This document shows positions 22,547 to 30,002 of a stretch of 30,096 bases of DNA, piece after piece (positions within the stretch are counted from its first letter, which is position 1; the number at the start of each line of letters is the position of its first letter). The notes under the pieces were generated by a model. It saw only the letters and a list, made by a program, of their open reading frames with translations, was not told the DNA's origin and did no database searches. The stretch is from positions 1 to 30,096 of the forward strand of contig CAZGJQ010000012.1 in NCBI GenBank assembly GCA_964525815.1, in the 5' to 3' direction. The stretch comes from UBA1049 sp964525815. GTDB lineage: Bacteria > Bacillota > Clostridia > Oscillospirales > CAG-382. The position numbers were made by a program, and so were the translations under genes.

Positions 22547-24002
22547 AATAATCCAGCACAATCTGACTCTCGCAGAAGGGTCTTTTTTCCCCCTCTATTT
22601 CCTCATAGAATTCATGACCCTTTCCTATCAGCAGAATCACATCACCTTGTCGGGCAATGTCCATCGCATATTCAATGGCCTTTTTTCTGTCATATATAAT
22701 AATATGCTCGTTATCGGTCTTGCTTATACCCACCATTATATCGCACACAATATCTTCGATTTTTTCGTAACGGGAATTGTCGGCGGTTACGACGGAAATA
22801 TCCGAAAACCTGCCGATTAACTCACCCATGGTATATCGTCGCTGCTTGGCTCTGTTTCCTCCGCAGCCAAACACCGAAATTATCCGACCCGGATTATATA
22901 GCTTAATTGTCCGGAACAGATTTTTTACGCTTAATTCATTATGAGCGTAATCGATTATAACGGTGTAATCCGCCTGAATCGGAACAATTTCCATCCGCCC
23001 TTTAATAAAAGTGCTTTCCAGTCCGTTTTTTATATCGTTATAGGAAATATTACAATGCCTTGCGGCAGAAATTGCCGCTGCTGCATTATAAAGGGAGAAA
23101 TATCCGGGAGTGTTTAGCCTGATACGGTTTTTTATCTCCTGTCCGTCTGCTTTTTCTATGCAGGTGAACTCGGTGTGAAGCTTGTTTTCACTGCTCTTAA
23201 AAACAGGCTGGACTGCCCGGAAATCCGAAGTGTTTTCTATCGAGAATGTTTTTATGGGGCATTTTACACCCTTAATTATTCTTTCAAAATATTCGTTGTC
23301 CGAGTTAACAAATCCTGCTTTGCATTGGAAAAGCAGCTTTTTTTTGCAGTTCAAATAATGGTCAAAGTCATTATGCTCGGCAGCTCCGATATGGTCGGGA
23401 GACAGATTGGTAAAAATCCCGATATCATAAGTAATTCCGTATGTACGGTCAAGCATAAAGCCCTGTGAGGATGCCTCCATTATCATGACATCGCAACCCG
23501 AATCCACCATTCCGCGAAGGTGTCTGTGTATCTCATAGGATTCGGGGGTGTTTATACCGAGATACTCGGAGGTGCTTCCGTAGTAAATACCTATGTTGCC
23601 CATAATACCGACCTTTTTACCCGCAGCCTCGAAAATACTCTTGAGCATGTAGCAGGTACTGGTTTTGCCCTTGGTTCCGGTTACTCCCACGGTAAAAAGC
23701 TTTTCCGCTGGTCTGCCGAAAAGGTTGGCGGCTGCGCAGGCAAGGAATCTTCTTGTGTTATTCGAGTAAATAACTTCAGCGTCACCGGGCAGGCTGATTG
23801 GTCTTTGAGCCGCAAACAACCTTACACCCTTATTGTAGGCATCCATCGCATAGGAATGCCCGTCGCTTTGAAAGCCTTTTATACAAACAAAGAGAGAATC
23901 AGGCGACGCTTTACGGGAATCGTAAATAATATCCTTTATTACCGTTTTGCGGTTAAAAGTGCCGCTTACTTCAATACCGTCTAAAATATCCTCGAGAAAC
24001 AT
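22518..24002 (-). CDS. murE: UDP-MurNAc-tripeptide synthetase (MurE family)
   Basis: Cytoplasmic ATP-dependent ligase that adds the third amino acid to the peptidoglycan precursor. The 494 residues show the three Mur domains: an N-terminal UDP-binding domain with IIYDSRKASPDSLFVCIKG (about 25-43), the ATPase P-loop TGTKGKTST at 108-116, MEASSQG, TNLSPDHIG, the lysine-rich segment YLNCKKKLLF, and a C-terminal domain with FGCGGNRAKQRR, D408-N409-S410-R411 and LLIGKGHEFYE. Meso-diaminopimelate enzymes have DNPR at this last site; DNSR keeps the arginine, so diaminopimelate is the likelier substrate than lysine. It stands outside any mur/dcw cluster, so it may be a second copy or a paralogue. It has a strong extended -10 promoter. 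Confidence 0.88.
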   Translation of the reverse strand: MFLEDILDGIEVSGTFNRKTVIKDIIYDSRKASPDSLFVCIKGFQSDGHSYAMDAYNKGVRLFAAQRPISLPGDAEVIYSNNTRRFLACAAANLFGRPAEKLFTVGVTGTKGKTSTCYMLKSIFEAAGKKVGIMGNIGIYYGSTSEYLGINTPESYEIHRHLRGMVDSGCDVMIMEASSQGFMLDRTYGITYDIGIFTNLSPDHIGAAEHNDFDHYLNCKKKLLFQCKAGFVNSDNEYFERIIKGVKCPIKTFSIENTSDFRAVQPVFKSSENKLHTEFTCIEKADGQEIKNRIRLNTPGYFSLYNAAAAISAARHCNISYNDIKNGLESTFIKGRMEIVPIQADYTVIIDYAHNELSVKNLFRTIKLYNPGRIISVFGCGGNRAKQRRYTMGELIGRFSDISVVTADNSRYEKIEDIVCDIMVGISKTDNEHIIIYDRKKAIEYAMDIARQGDVILLIGKGHEFYEEIEGEKRPFCESQIVLDYFSIKKLRDS

Positions 24003-24016
24003 AATGATTACTCCCC

Positions 24017-24033
24017 ATGATGTTTAACATCAT
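24017..24033. promoter_or_regulatory. 17-bp palindrome in the murE leader
   Basis: ATGATGTTTAACATCAT has perfect eight-base arms around one central base and lies between the promoter and the Shine-Dalgarno site (GGGGAG). A second short dyad, ATGTTTACAT (24037-24046), adjoins it. A repressor site inside the leader is plausible. Confidence 0.4.
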
Positions 24034-24072
24034 ATAATGTTTACATCAATATTAAATGTAAATCCTTCCCTG

Positions 24073-24100
24073 ATTATACCATATTTTTACCTTTCTGCAA
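24073..24100 (-). promoter_or_regulatory. Extended -10 sigma-A promoter of murE
   Basis: On the minus strand TTGCAG (24100-24095), a 16-base spacer, then TATAAT (24078-24073) preceded by TGG, which supplies the TGn extension. Confidence 0.75.
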
Positions 24101-24159
24101 TAAGCTCACCGTATTATTTTAAATTTTTCACAAAACAGGTATTCACATTTATGGAATTA

Positions 24160-24168
24160 TGTGATAAT
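24160..24168 (+). promoter_or_regulatory. Extended -10 promoter of the YfbR-like operon
   Basis: TGTGATAAT forms an extended -10 box; the nearest -35-like hexamer, TTCACA at 24142-24147, is only 15 bases away. Transcription would begin near 24175, which excludes a start codon at 24161. Confidence 0.5.
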
Positions 24169-24193
24169 ATGGTATCCGTGGGGGTATGAGGCT

Positions 24194-24787
24194 GTGGCTA
24201 ATGCTTTTTATGCAATGCTTTTTAGAATGAAATACATACAGCGCTGGGGAATCATGCACTCGGTTGTTCCGGAGAGTCTTTCCACCCATTCGATGGAGGT
24301 CGCCGTAACGGCACATGCTCTTGCGCTGATAGGGAATACTTACTTTAAAAGAAATTACGACTGCGACAGGATAGCCGTAAAAGCGCTATATCACGATTTA
24401 CCCGAGATTCTGACCGGAGATATACCCACGCCGGTAAAATACTTCAGCAAGGAAACAAAGAGCGCATATGATTTGGTTGAAAGCGCTGCGTTGAAAAAGT
24501 TTTTGTCCACTCTACCGAAGGAGCTTGACAGCAGCTACGGCGAATTATTTAAATATACCGCGGATGAAAAAAAGCTAATAAAATCAGCTGATAAAATCTG
24601 TGCTTACTTAAAATGCATGGAGGAGGAGCGCAACGGAAACAGAGAATTTTCTGTCGCCCGGGATACTCTCGCAAAAAGCATTTCGATGCAAAAATGCGAG
24701 GAAGCGGATTATTTTTTAAAGGAATTTTCCGAGGGCTTCAGCCACCCCATAGACACCCTCCTTACAGAGGATAGAAATAAAAAATAA
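24194..24787 (+). CDS. YfbR-like HD-domain 5'-deoxynucleotidase
   Basis: HD-family phosphohydrolase expected to dephosphorylate deoxyribonucleoside 5'-monophosphates. The 197-residue protein follows Escherichia coli YfbR closely: FRMKYIQRWGIMHS (10-23), metal ligands H32, H67-D68 and D133, the signature YHDLPEILTGDIPTPVKYF (66-84, with E71 and D76), and CAYLKCMEEERNGNREF. GTG at 24194 is chosen because it gives the family's N-terminus (VANAFYAMLFRMKY) and because a promoter -10 box overlaps the alternative GTG at 24161. It is followed after 35 bases by the sugar isomerase-like gene, probably in one operon, though its role there is not obvious. Confidence 0.88.
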   Translation: MANAFYAMLFRMKYIQRWGIMHSVVPESLSTHSMEVAVTAHALALIGNTYFKRNYDCDRIAVKALYHDLPEILTGDIPTPVKYFSKETKSAYDLVESAALKKFLSTLPKELDSSYGELFKYTADEKKLIKSADKICAYLKCMEEERNGNREFSVARDTLAKSISMQKCEEADYFLKEFSEGFSHPIDTLLTEDRNKK

Positions 24788-24822
24788 TAAATAAAAAATA
24801 TACAGTTGAAAGGATTGTCATT

Positions 24823-25614
24823 ATGAAGATTGGTTTAATTTCCGATTCCTTCCGGTTAGGATTTCCGGAGAGCATCAAGGAGGCGTCAAAGCTTGGGGTC
24901 AGCGGAGTTCAAAAGTATCTCACCGGAGGAGAATTCTCCGCGGAGAATATGACTAAGGAAAAGATAAAAGAGATTAAGGACATAATGGACTCCAACGGTA
25001 TCGTTTTTTCCGCTATATGCGGGGATTTCGGACTTGATTTGGATCATCCGGAGGTTGTGGATAAGTCAAAAAAGGTGCTTGATGCGGCAAAGGAGCTGGG
25101 ATGTAATATTGTTACGACTCATATAGGTCATTTATATGAGACCGAGGACAAGCGTATGGAGCTTATCAGAAAAAACGCTTCCGAGCTTGCTGTTTACGCG
25201 GATAGCATAGGCTCTGTTTTTGCCGCCGAGACCGGCACCGAGAAGGCACCGATTCTTAAGGCGTTTCTTGATTCGCTCGGAGCAAAAGGACTTCGGGTGA
25301 ATTATGACCCCGCCAACCTTGTTATGGTTGCGGACGACGACCCCGTACAGGGTGTTCATGTATTGAAGGATTATATTGTTCATACACATGCAAAGGACGG
25401 AATCAAAACAGGGGAGAAGAGCTTCCTTGAGGTTCCGCTCGGAAAGGGCGGGGTTGACTTTGACAAATACCTTGCCGCACTTAATCAAGTAGGCTACAAG
25501 GGTTATCTTACGATTGAGCGTGAGGTCGGAGACAGTCCGGCTGACGATATAAAGATGGCTGTAGATTTTCTCAAGCAGAAGCTGTCCGCTTTGAATATAC
25601 CGCTTGAAGGGTAG
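24823..25614 (+). CDS. Sugar phosphate isomerase/epimerase-like TIM-barrel protein (AP endonuclease 2 fold)
   Basis: A 263-residue cytoplasmic protein of the xylose isomerase-like TIM-barrel family (PF01261). Features are the barrel start MKIGLISDSF, the segment CNIVTTHIGHLYET, the likely metal-binding glutamate in FAAETGTE, the aspartate in RVNYDPANL, HTHAKDG with its histidines, VPLGKGGVDF, and the late glutamate in LTIEREVGD. These positions fit the divalent-metal site of the superfamily. The exact sugar is not known. GAAAGGA precedes the ATG. Its stop codon lies within the Shine-Dalgarno site of the next gene, an SDR related to D-mannonate oxidoreductases, which points to sugar-acid metabolism. 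Confidence 0.85.
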   Translation: MKIGLISDSFRLGFPESIKEASKLGVSGVQKYLTGGEFSAENMTKEKIKEIKDIMDSNGIVFSAICGDFGLDLDHPEVVDKSKKVLDAAKELGCNIVTTHIGHLYETEDKRMELIRKNASELAVYADSIGSVFAAETGTEKAPILKAFLDSLGAKGLRVNYDPANLVMVADDDPVQGVHVLKDYIVHTHAKDGIKTGEKSFLEVPLGKGGVDFDKYLAALNQVGYKGYLTIEREVGDSPADDIKMAVDFLKQKLSALNIPLEG

Positions 25615-25623
25615 GAGCGGTAA

Positions 25624-26484
25624 ATGATGAATGTTCCATTTAAAATTGATTTAAGCGGTAGGACTGCGGTTGTAACGGGCGGAGGAGGGGTGCTTTGCTC
25701 CTCGTTCTGTCTTGCGCTTGCGGAGAGCGGTGCAAATGTTGCGGTTCTTGACCTCAAAAAGGAAGCCGCAGATATTGTTGCGGATCAAATAAAAGCATCG
25801 GGCGGCAACGCAATCGGGCTTGCCGCAAACGTGTTAAGCAGAGAGAGTCTCGCCACCGCCAAAAAGCAGGTTCTGGAAGCGTTTGGCGGTGTGGATATAC
25901 TCATCAACGGAGCGGGTGGAAACAACCCGAGAGCACAGACGACAAAGGAATACCTTTTTCCGGAGGATTTGGAGAACGGAATAAAGGATATTACTACTTT
26001 TTTTGATTTAGACCCGTCCGGAGTGGAGTTTGTGTTCAACCTTAACTTTTTGGGTACACTGCTCCCCACTCAGGTTTTTGCAAGCGAGATGTGCGGCAAA
26101 AAGGGTGCGACGATTATAAACATCTCGTCCATGAACGCCTTCAGACCGCTGACCAAAATACCGGCTTATTCAGCCGCTAAGAGTGCGGTTTCCAACTTCA
26201 CCATGTGGCTTGCGGTGCATTTCTCCCGGGTAAATATCCGGGTGAATGCGATTGCACCGGGTTTTTTTGTTACGGCTCAAAACAAGGGGCTGCTCTTTGA
26301 CGAGGAGGGGAATCCCACACCGAGAACGGACAAGATTCTTGCCGCTACTCCCATGAACCGCTTCGGAGAGCCGGAGGAGCTGCTGGGCACATTGCTCTAT
26401 CTCTGTGACAATAACGCTTCAGGATTCGTAAACGGTGTTATCATTCCGGTTGACGGCGGTTTCTCGGCATATTCGGGTGTTTAA
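25624..26484 (+). CDS. SDR oxidoreductase, D-mannonate oxidoreductase-like
   Basis: NAD(P)-dependent short-chain dehydrogenase of 286 residues. It has the cofactor motif TGGGGVL (18-24), an NAG-type INGAGGNNPRAQTT segment, the catalytic serine in NISSMNAFRPL, and YSAAKSA with the catalytic tyrosine and lysine, ending in PVDGGFSAYSGV. The GAGGN segment, FFDLDPSGVEFVFNLNFLGT and SSMNAFRPLTKIPAYS are typical of the SDR-type D-mannonate oxidoreductases (fructuronate reductases) of Firmicutes. The substrate is inferred; no mannonate dehydratase or uronate isomerase is in the window. AGGAG (25613-25617) overlaps the stop of the preceding gene, so the two are coupled. ATG 25624 or 25627 could each be used. 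Confidence 0.87.
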   Translation: MMNVPFKIDLSGRTAVVTGGGGVLCSSFCLALAESGANVAVLDLKKEAADIVADQIKASGGNAIGLAANVLSRESLATAKKQVLEAFGGVDILINGAGGNNPRAQTTKEYLFPEDLENGIKDITTFFDLDPSGVEFVFNLNFLGTLLPTQVFASEMCGKKGATIINISSMNAFRPLTKIPAYSAAKSAVSNFTMWLAVHFSRVNIRVNAIAPGFFVTAQNKGLLFDEEGNPTPRTDKILAATPMNRFGEPEELLGTLLYLCDNNASGFVNGVIIPVDGGFSAYSGV

Positions 26485-26513
26485 TATAAAAATTAAATAA
26501 AGGAGATTTGTAA

Positions 26514-27974
26514 ATGAAAAGACTGCTTTGCATTGTTCTGCTATTTGCACTTTGCTGCACAGTTCTGTATTCCTGTAAGAGAGAGGACCCTTCCGATAAC
26601 GAGTCATCTGAGTCGGCTGCGGATGATGCGGCATACAAGGATGAAAACGGCAGATACAGGTCCAGACTTGAGGTTAAGGACTTCGACTCCAAGGAGTTCA
26701 AGATTCTTGTTATGGGAGAAGCGTTCGCTACATATCAGTCCGAGGACTTCACAACCGAGAGCACTCTCTATGGTGATCTGCTCAATGATGCCGTTGAGGA
26801 GAGAAACAACAAGATTGAACAGGATTATAACGTGAAGCTTGTTGTTATTAAGAGCGATACCATTGGTGATGACATCAGAAACGAAGCCGTTGCTTCTACG
26901 GGAGCTTATGATGCAATAATGCCTTCGTTAAGAGCTTGTGCCATATACGCACAGAACAATTATTTGTATGACTTGACAAGAATCGGTAACTTTGACCTTG
27001 ACGCACCCTGGTGGGATTCTAACGCAACTGAGTCCCTTTCTATTGACAACAAGGTGTTCTTTACAACCGGAGACATTACCATTTTAAATAAGGTTTGTAC
27101 TCTCTCGGTATTGTTCAATAAGGAAATGATTGCTGATTATGGTCTTGAGAATCCATATGAGCTTGTAGAAAACAAGCAATGGACCTTTGATAAGATGGTG
27201 GAGATGGGAAAGGCGGTTACACAGATAAACAGCCCGGACGGCTCCATATCCGCAGATAATATTTACGGTATGCTTACCGGACATGCAGACCCTCTTTATT
27301 TTTACGGTGCTGCAGGTGAATTGATATGCGGAAAGGATGCAAACGACCTGCCCTACTTCACATTGGACGGAGAAAGAGCAATAACCGTGGCACAGAAGGT
27401 ATTATCCACCCTCCAGGAGGGGGATTGGTGTGTCTTTGCGCAGGATTTTGAGCCGCCTATTTGGGATACCTCGTTTGAGACCTTTCATCAGGGCAGAGCG
27501 CTCTTCAGACCCTCTGCGTTTTCCGCAACCACCAAAGCAAGGCAGCGCTCCGAGCTTGAGTTCGGTATTATTCCGCTTCCTCTCTGGGATAGCTCTCAGG
27601 ATAACTACAGGTCATATGCCGGCACCGGAGCGATTGCGGGCGTGGCTATACCCTTGTCCTGTGATGACCCAGAGTTCTCGGCATATATGCTGGACATTTA
27701 TGCAGCTGAAGCAAAGAACACAATAACACCGGCATATTATGAAATTAACCTTAAGATGAGAGATGCCCGGGATGATGAGAGTGTTGAAATGCTGGATATT
27801 ATATTTGATAACATCGTTTATGATGTAGGTGAGGTTTATAACTTCGGCAGCATAGTAGGTATATTCGCAGAGCTGATGTCAAACAACAGCACCGATATTG
27901 TATCTCAGATAGATGCTCTTAAGGACACAATAAATAGTGATATTGACAAAACAATTGAGAACTACGGTAGCTAA
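26514..27974 (+). CDS. Extracellular solute-binding lipoprotein (ABC transporter)
   Basis: A 486-residue exported lipoprotein with lipobox L18-Y19-S20-C21, a short Ser/Glu/Asp-rich linker and a family-1-type solute-binding fold from about residue 55. Supporting segments are FKILVMGEAF, NDAVEERNNKIEQDYNVKL, YDAIMPSLRACAIYAQNNYL, LSVLFNKEMIADYGLENPYE, FHQGRALFRPSA, and LEFGIIPLPLWD with IAGVAIPLSC. The carbohydrate class is expected from its neighbours, but the ligand is unknown. AAAGGAG stands before the ATG, 29 bases after the SDR stop. No permeases follow; a terminator closes the operon, so partners must be elsewhere, or the protein acts in sensing. Confidence 0.85.
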   Translation: MKRLLCIVLLFALCCTVLYSCKREDPSDNESSESAADDAAYKDENGRYRSRLEVKDFDSKEFKILVMGEAFATYQSEDFTTESTLYGDLLNDAVEERNNKIEQDYNVKLVVIKSDTIGDDIRNEAVASTGAYDAIMPSLRACAIYAQNNYLYDLTRIGNFDLDAPWWDSNATESLSIDNKVFFTTGDITILNKVCTLSVLFNKEMIADYGLENPYELVENKQWTFDKMVEMGKAVTQINSPDGSISADNIYGMLTGHADPLYFYGAAGELICGKDANDLPYFTLDGERAITVAQKVLSTLQEGDWCVFAQDFEPPIWDTSFETFHQGRALFRPSAFSATTKARQRSELEFGIIPLPLWDSSQDNYRSYAGTGAIAGVAIPLSCDDPEFSAYMLDIYAAEAKNTITPAYYEINLKMRDARDDESVEMLDIIFDNIVYDVGEVYNFGSIVGIFAELMSNNSTDIVSQIDALKDTINSDIDKTIENYGS

Positions 27975-28014
27975 TCGATAAGTTAATTTGTCCTTATAAA
28001 TTATAAATAACTAC

Positions 28015-28048
28015 AAAAAAGTGCAGCTCATTTTGAACTGCACTTTTT
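28015..28048. terminator. Bidirectional terminator between binding protein and cupin genes
   Basis: GTGCAG (28021-28026) pairs with CTGCAC (28038-28043), extended by AAAAA and TTTTT on the two sides, serving both convergent operons. Confidence 0.88.
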
Positions 28049-28059
28049 ATACTGCCTTT

Positions 28060-28398
28060 TTATAATGGGAACACCACGACAAGCAGCATTTTAAAAGGCT
28101 CCTTTGCCTTAACCGCATGGGGTATACCTGCGGGCATGACAACGGTCTCGTCCTTTTCGGGATAAAAGGTTTCGTCACCGATGGTGATTTCTCCGGTTCC
28201 GTCCAGCACATGAACCATAGCGTCCCCGCTTGAGGAATGCGAGCTGATTTCCTCGTCCCTGTCAAATGCGAATAGTGTAATGCTGACCGCCTTGTTCTGC
28301 ACCAGTGTTCTGCTTACAATTTGTCCTTTCCGGTATTCAACAAGCCCCGCAAGGCTGGTTACCTTGGACATGTCGATGTTCTTGAGTATGTTGTTCAT
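28060..28398 (-). CDS. Small cupin-domain protein
   Basis: A single-domain cupin of 112 residues. Motif 1 region ISSHSSSGDAMVHVLDGTGE (51-70) and motif 2 MPAGIPHAVKA (88-98) are present. Only H54 and H94 remain of the classical metal ligands; the HxH pair is replaced by HSS. In my knowledge an HSxPGDA-type variant is common in small anaerobe cupins, so this need not mean loss of function. Its role is unknown; it may bind a small ligand or metal. AAAGGAG overlaps the end of hcp, 12 bases upstream, so it is translated as part of the hcp operon. Confidence 0.85.
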   Translation of the reverse strand: MNNILKNIDMSKVTSLAGLVEYRKGQIVSRTLVQNKAVSITLFAFDRDEEISSHSSSGDAMVHVLDGTGEITIGDETFYPEKDETVVMPAGIPHAVKAKEPFKMLLVVVFPL

Positions 28399-28410
28399 GT
28401 CATTCTCCTT

Positions 28411-29982
28411 TTATGATTTCTTTGCCGATAGTATCCTGCTGAGATCCTCTTCTGGGGTGGAAATCGGCGTTAGTGCGAATTTATCAATAAGTACATCAAG
28501 GACATTATTTGAGATAAACGCGGGAAGAGTGGGTCCTATATATATGTTCCTTATACCGAGATACAGCAGTGACAGCAGTATGCAGACCGCCTTCTGCTCG
28601 TACCAGGAGAGCACCAGCGTAAGAGGAAGCTCGTTTACCTCGCAGCCGAAGGCATCCGCAAGGGCAAGAGCAACCTTTATTGCGCTGTAGGAGTCATTGC
28701 ATTGTCCCATATCCATAATTCGGGGCAGCCCTTTTATTGTACCCAAATCCATATCGTTGAAACGGTATTTTCCACAGGCAAGCGTAAGGATTATGCTGTC
28801 CTTGGGTGATTGCTTAACAAAGTCCGTGTAGTAGTTTCTGCCCGGTTTGGCACCGTCGCAGCCACCCACAAGAAAGAACCGGCTTATGTCTCCGTTATTA
28901 ACGGCCTCGATGACGGTTTCGGCTGCTCCCAGCACCGTATTATGCCCGAACCCGGTGGTTACGGCGGTACCGCCGTTGATTCCGGTAATTACGGTATCCT
29001 CACTGTATCCGCCCAGCTCCCTTGCTTTTTCAATAACCGCGGAAAAGTCCTTGTTATCACCTATATGCACCATTCCGGGGTAAGCGACCGTTTCGGTAGT
29101 GAAAATTCTGTCGCTGTAGCTGTCCTTCACAGGCATAAGACAATTGGTAGTGAACAAGACGGGAGCCGGAATGTCCGCAAACTCCTTCTGCTGATTCTGC
29201 CATGCGGTACCGAAGTTTCCCTTTAGATGCGGATAAGCCTTAAGCTTGGGATAAGCGTGAGCGGGCAGCATTTCCCCGTGGGTGTAGATGTTTATTCCGC
29301 TGTTCTTTGTCTGCTCCAGCAAGGTATGCATATCCGCCAAATCATGCCCGCTTATCACAATAAAAGGTCCTTTTTCTATAATAAGCGGAACGGTTACGGG
29401 TACGGGGTGACCGTAGCTCTCCGTATTTGCCTTATCCAGCATTTCCATGCACTTGAGGTTGACTTTACCAGTCTTTATTACCCGTTCAAGCAGCTCATCC
29501 GCGGATTGGTTATCACCTATCGCTTTCAATGCTTCATAGAAGAATCCGTTGACTTCGTCATCTGAATATCCGAGCATCAAAGCATGATAAGCATATGCGC
29601 CCATGCCTCTCAGCCCGAACAAAATAAGGGACTTAAGGGAGCGGACATCCTCGTTTTCCCTCCATAGCTCCTTCATATCATAATCCTGAGCCGTATGGTC
29701 AAGTATCAGCTTCTGCTCTCTGACCCTGTTAATATAGCCTTGAATTGACTGATTGTCAAAATTAACATTGGTTACGGTAACAAAAAGTCCCTCGATCAGA
29801 GCTCTTGTAGCCGCTTCGGGCTGCTCTTTGTCATAAGCGGCACGAGCCAAGCCGATTAGAGCTCCAGTCAGCTCGTCCTGTAGTCCTGCGGTGTCGGCTG
29901 GCTTGCCGCAAACACCTCTGTTTCCGGTGCAGGCCTTACAGCCTGCGGTCTGTTCGCATTGAAAACAAAACATTTTTTCCAT
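28411..29982 (-). CDS. hcp: Hydroxylamine reductase / hybrid cluster protein Hcp
   Basis: Iron-sulfur protein known as a hydroxylamine reductase and nitric oxide reductase, usually part of defence against nitrosative stress in anaerobes. The 523 residues hold an N-terminal cysteine cluster (C6, C9, C15, C18 and C25) and all expected ligands of the hybrid Fe-S-O cluster: the histidine in VISGHDL, the glutamate in THGEMLPAHAYP, cysteines in TTNCLMP, VGGCDGAKPG, LACGKYRF and MGQCNDSYS, and E462 and K464 in SWYEQKA. Its length is near the usual ~540. AGGAAAGGA precedes the ATG. It lies 20 bases after an upstream gene on the same strand and directly before a cupin gene. Confidence 0.96.
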   Translation of the reverse strand: MEKMFCFQCEQTAGCKACTGNRGVCGKPADTAGLQDELTGALIGLARAAYDKEQPEAATRALIEGLFVTVTNVNFDNQSIQGYINRVREQKLILDHTAQDYDMKELWRENEDVRSLKSLILFGLRGMGAYAYHALMLGYSDDEVNGFFYEALKAIGDNQSADELLERVIKTGKVNLKCMEMLDKANTESYGHPVPVTVPLIIEKGPFIVISGHDLADMHTLLEQTKNSGINIYTHGEMLPAHAYPKLKAYPHLKGNFGTAWQNQQKEFADIPAPVLFTTNCLMPVKDSYSDRIFTTETVAYPGMVHIGDNKDFSAVIEKARELGGYSEDTVITGINGGTAVTTGFGHNTVLGAAETVIEAVNNGDISRFFLVGGCDGAKPGRNYYTDFVKQSPKDSIILTLACGKYRFNDMDLGTIKGLPRIMDMGQCNDSYSAIKVALALADAFGCEVNELPLTLVLSWYEQKAVCILLSLLYLGIRNIYIGPTLPAFISNNVLDVLIDKFALTPISTPEEDLSRILSAKKS

Positions 29983-30002
29983 TTCTTAGTCCTTTCCTGT
30001 TC

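Noticed and set aside
24161..24193. GTG at 24161 as start of the YfbR-like gene
   Set aside because: It overlaps an extended -10 box and adds 11 residues that the family lacks; GTG at 24194 restores the conserved N-terminus.
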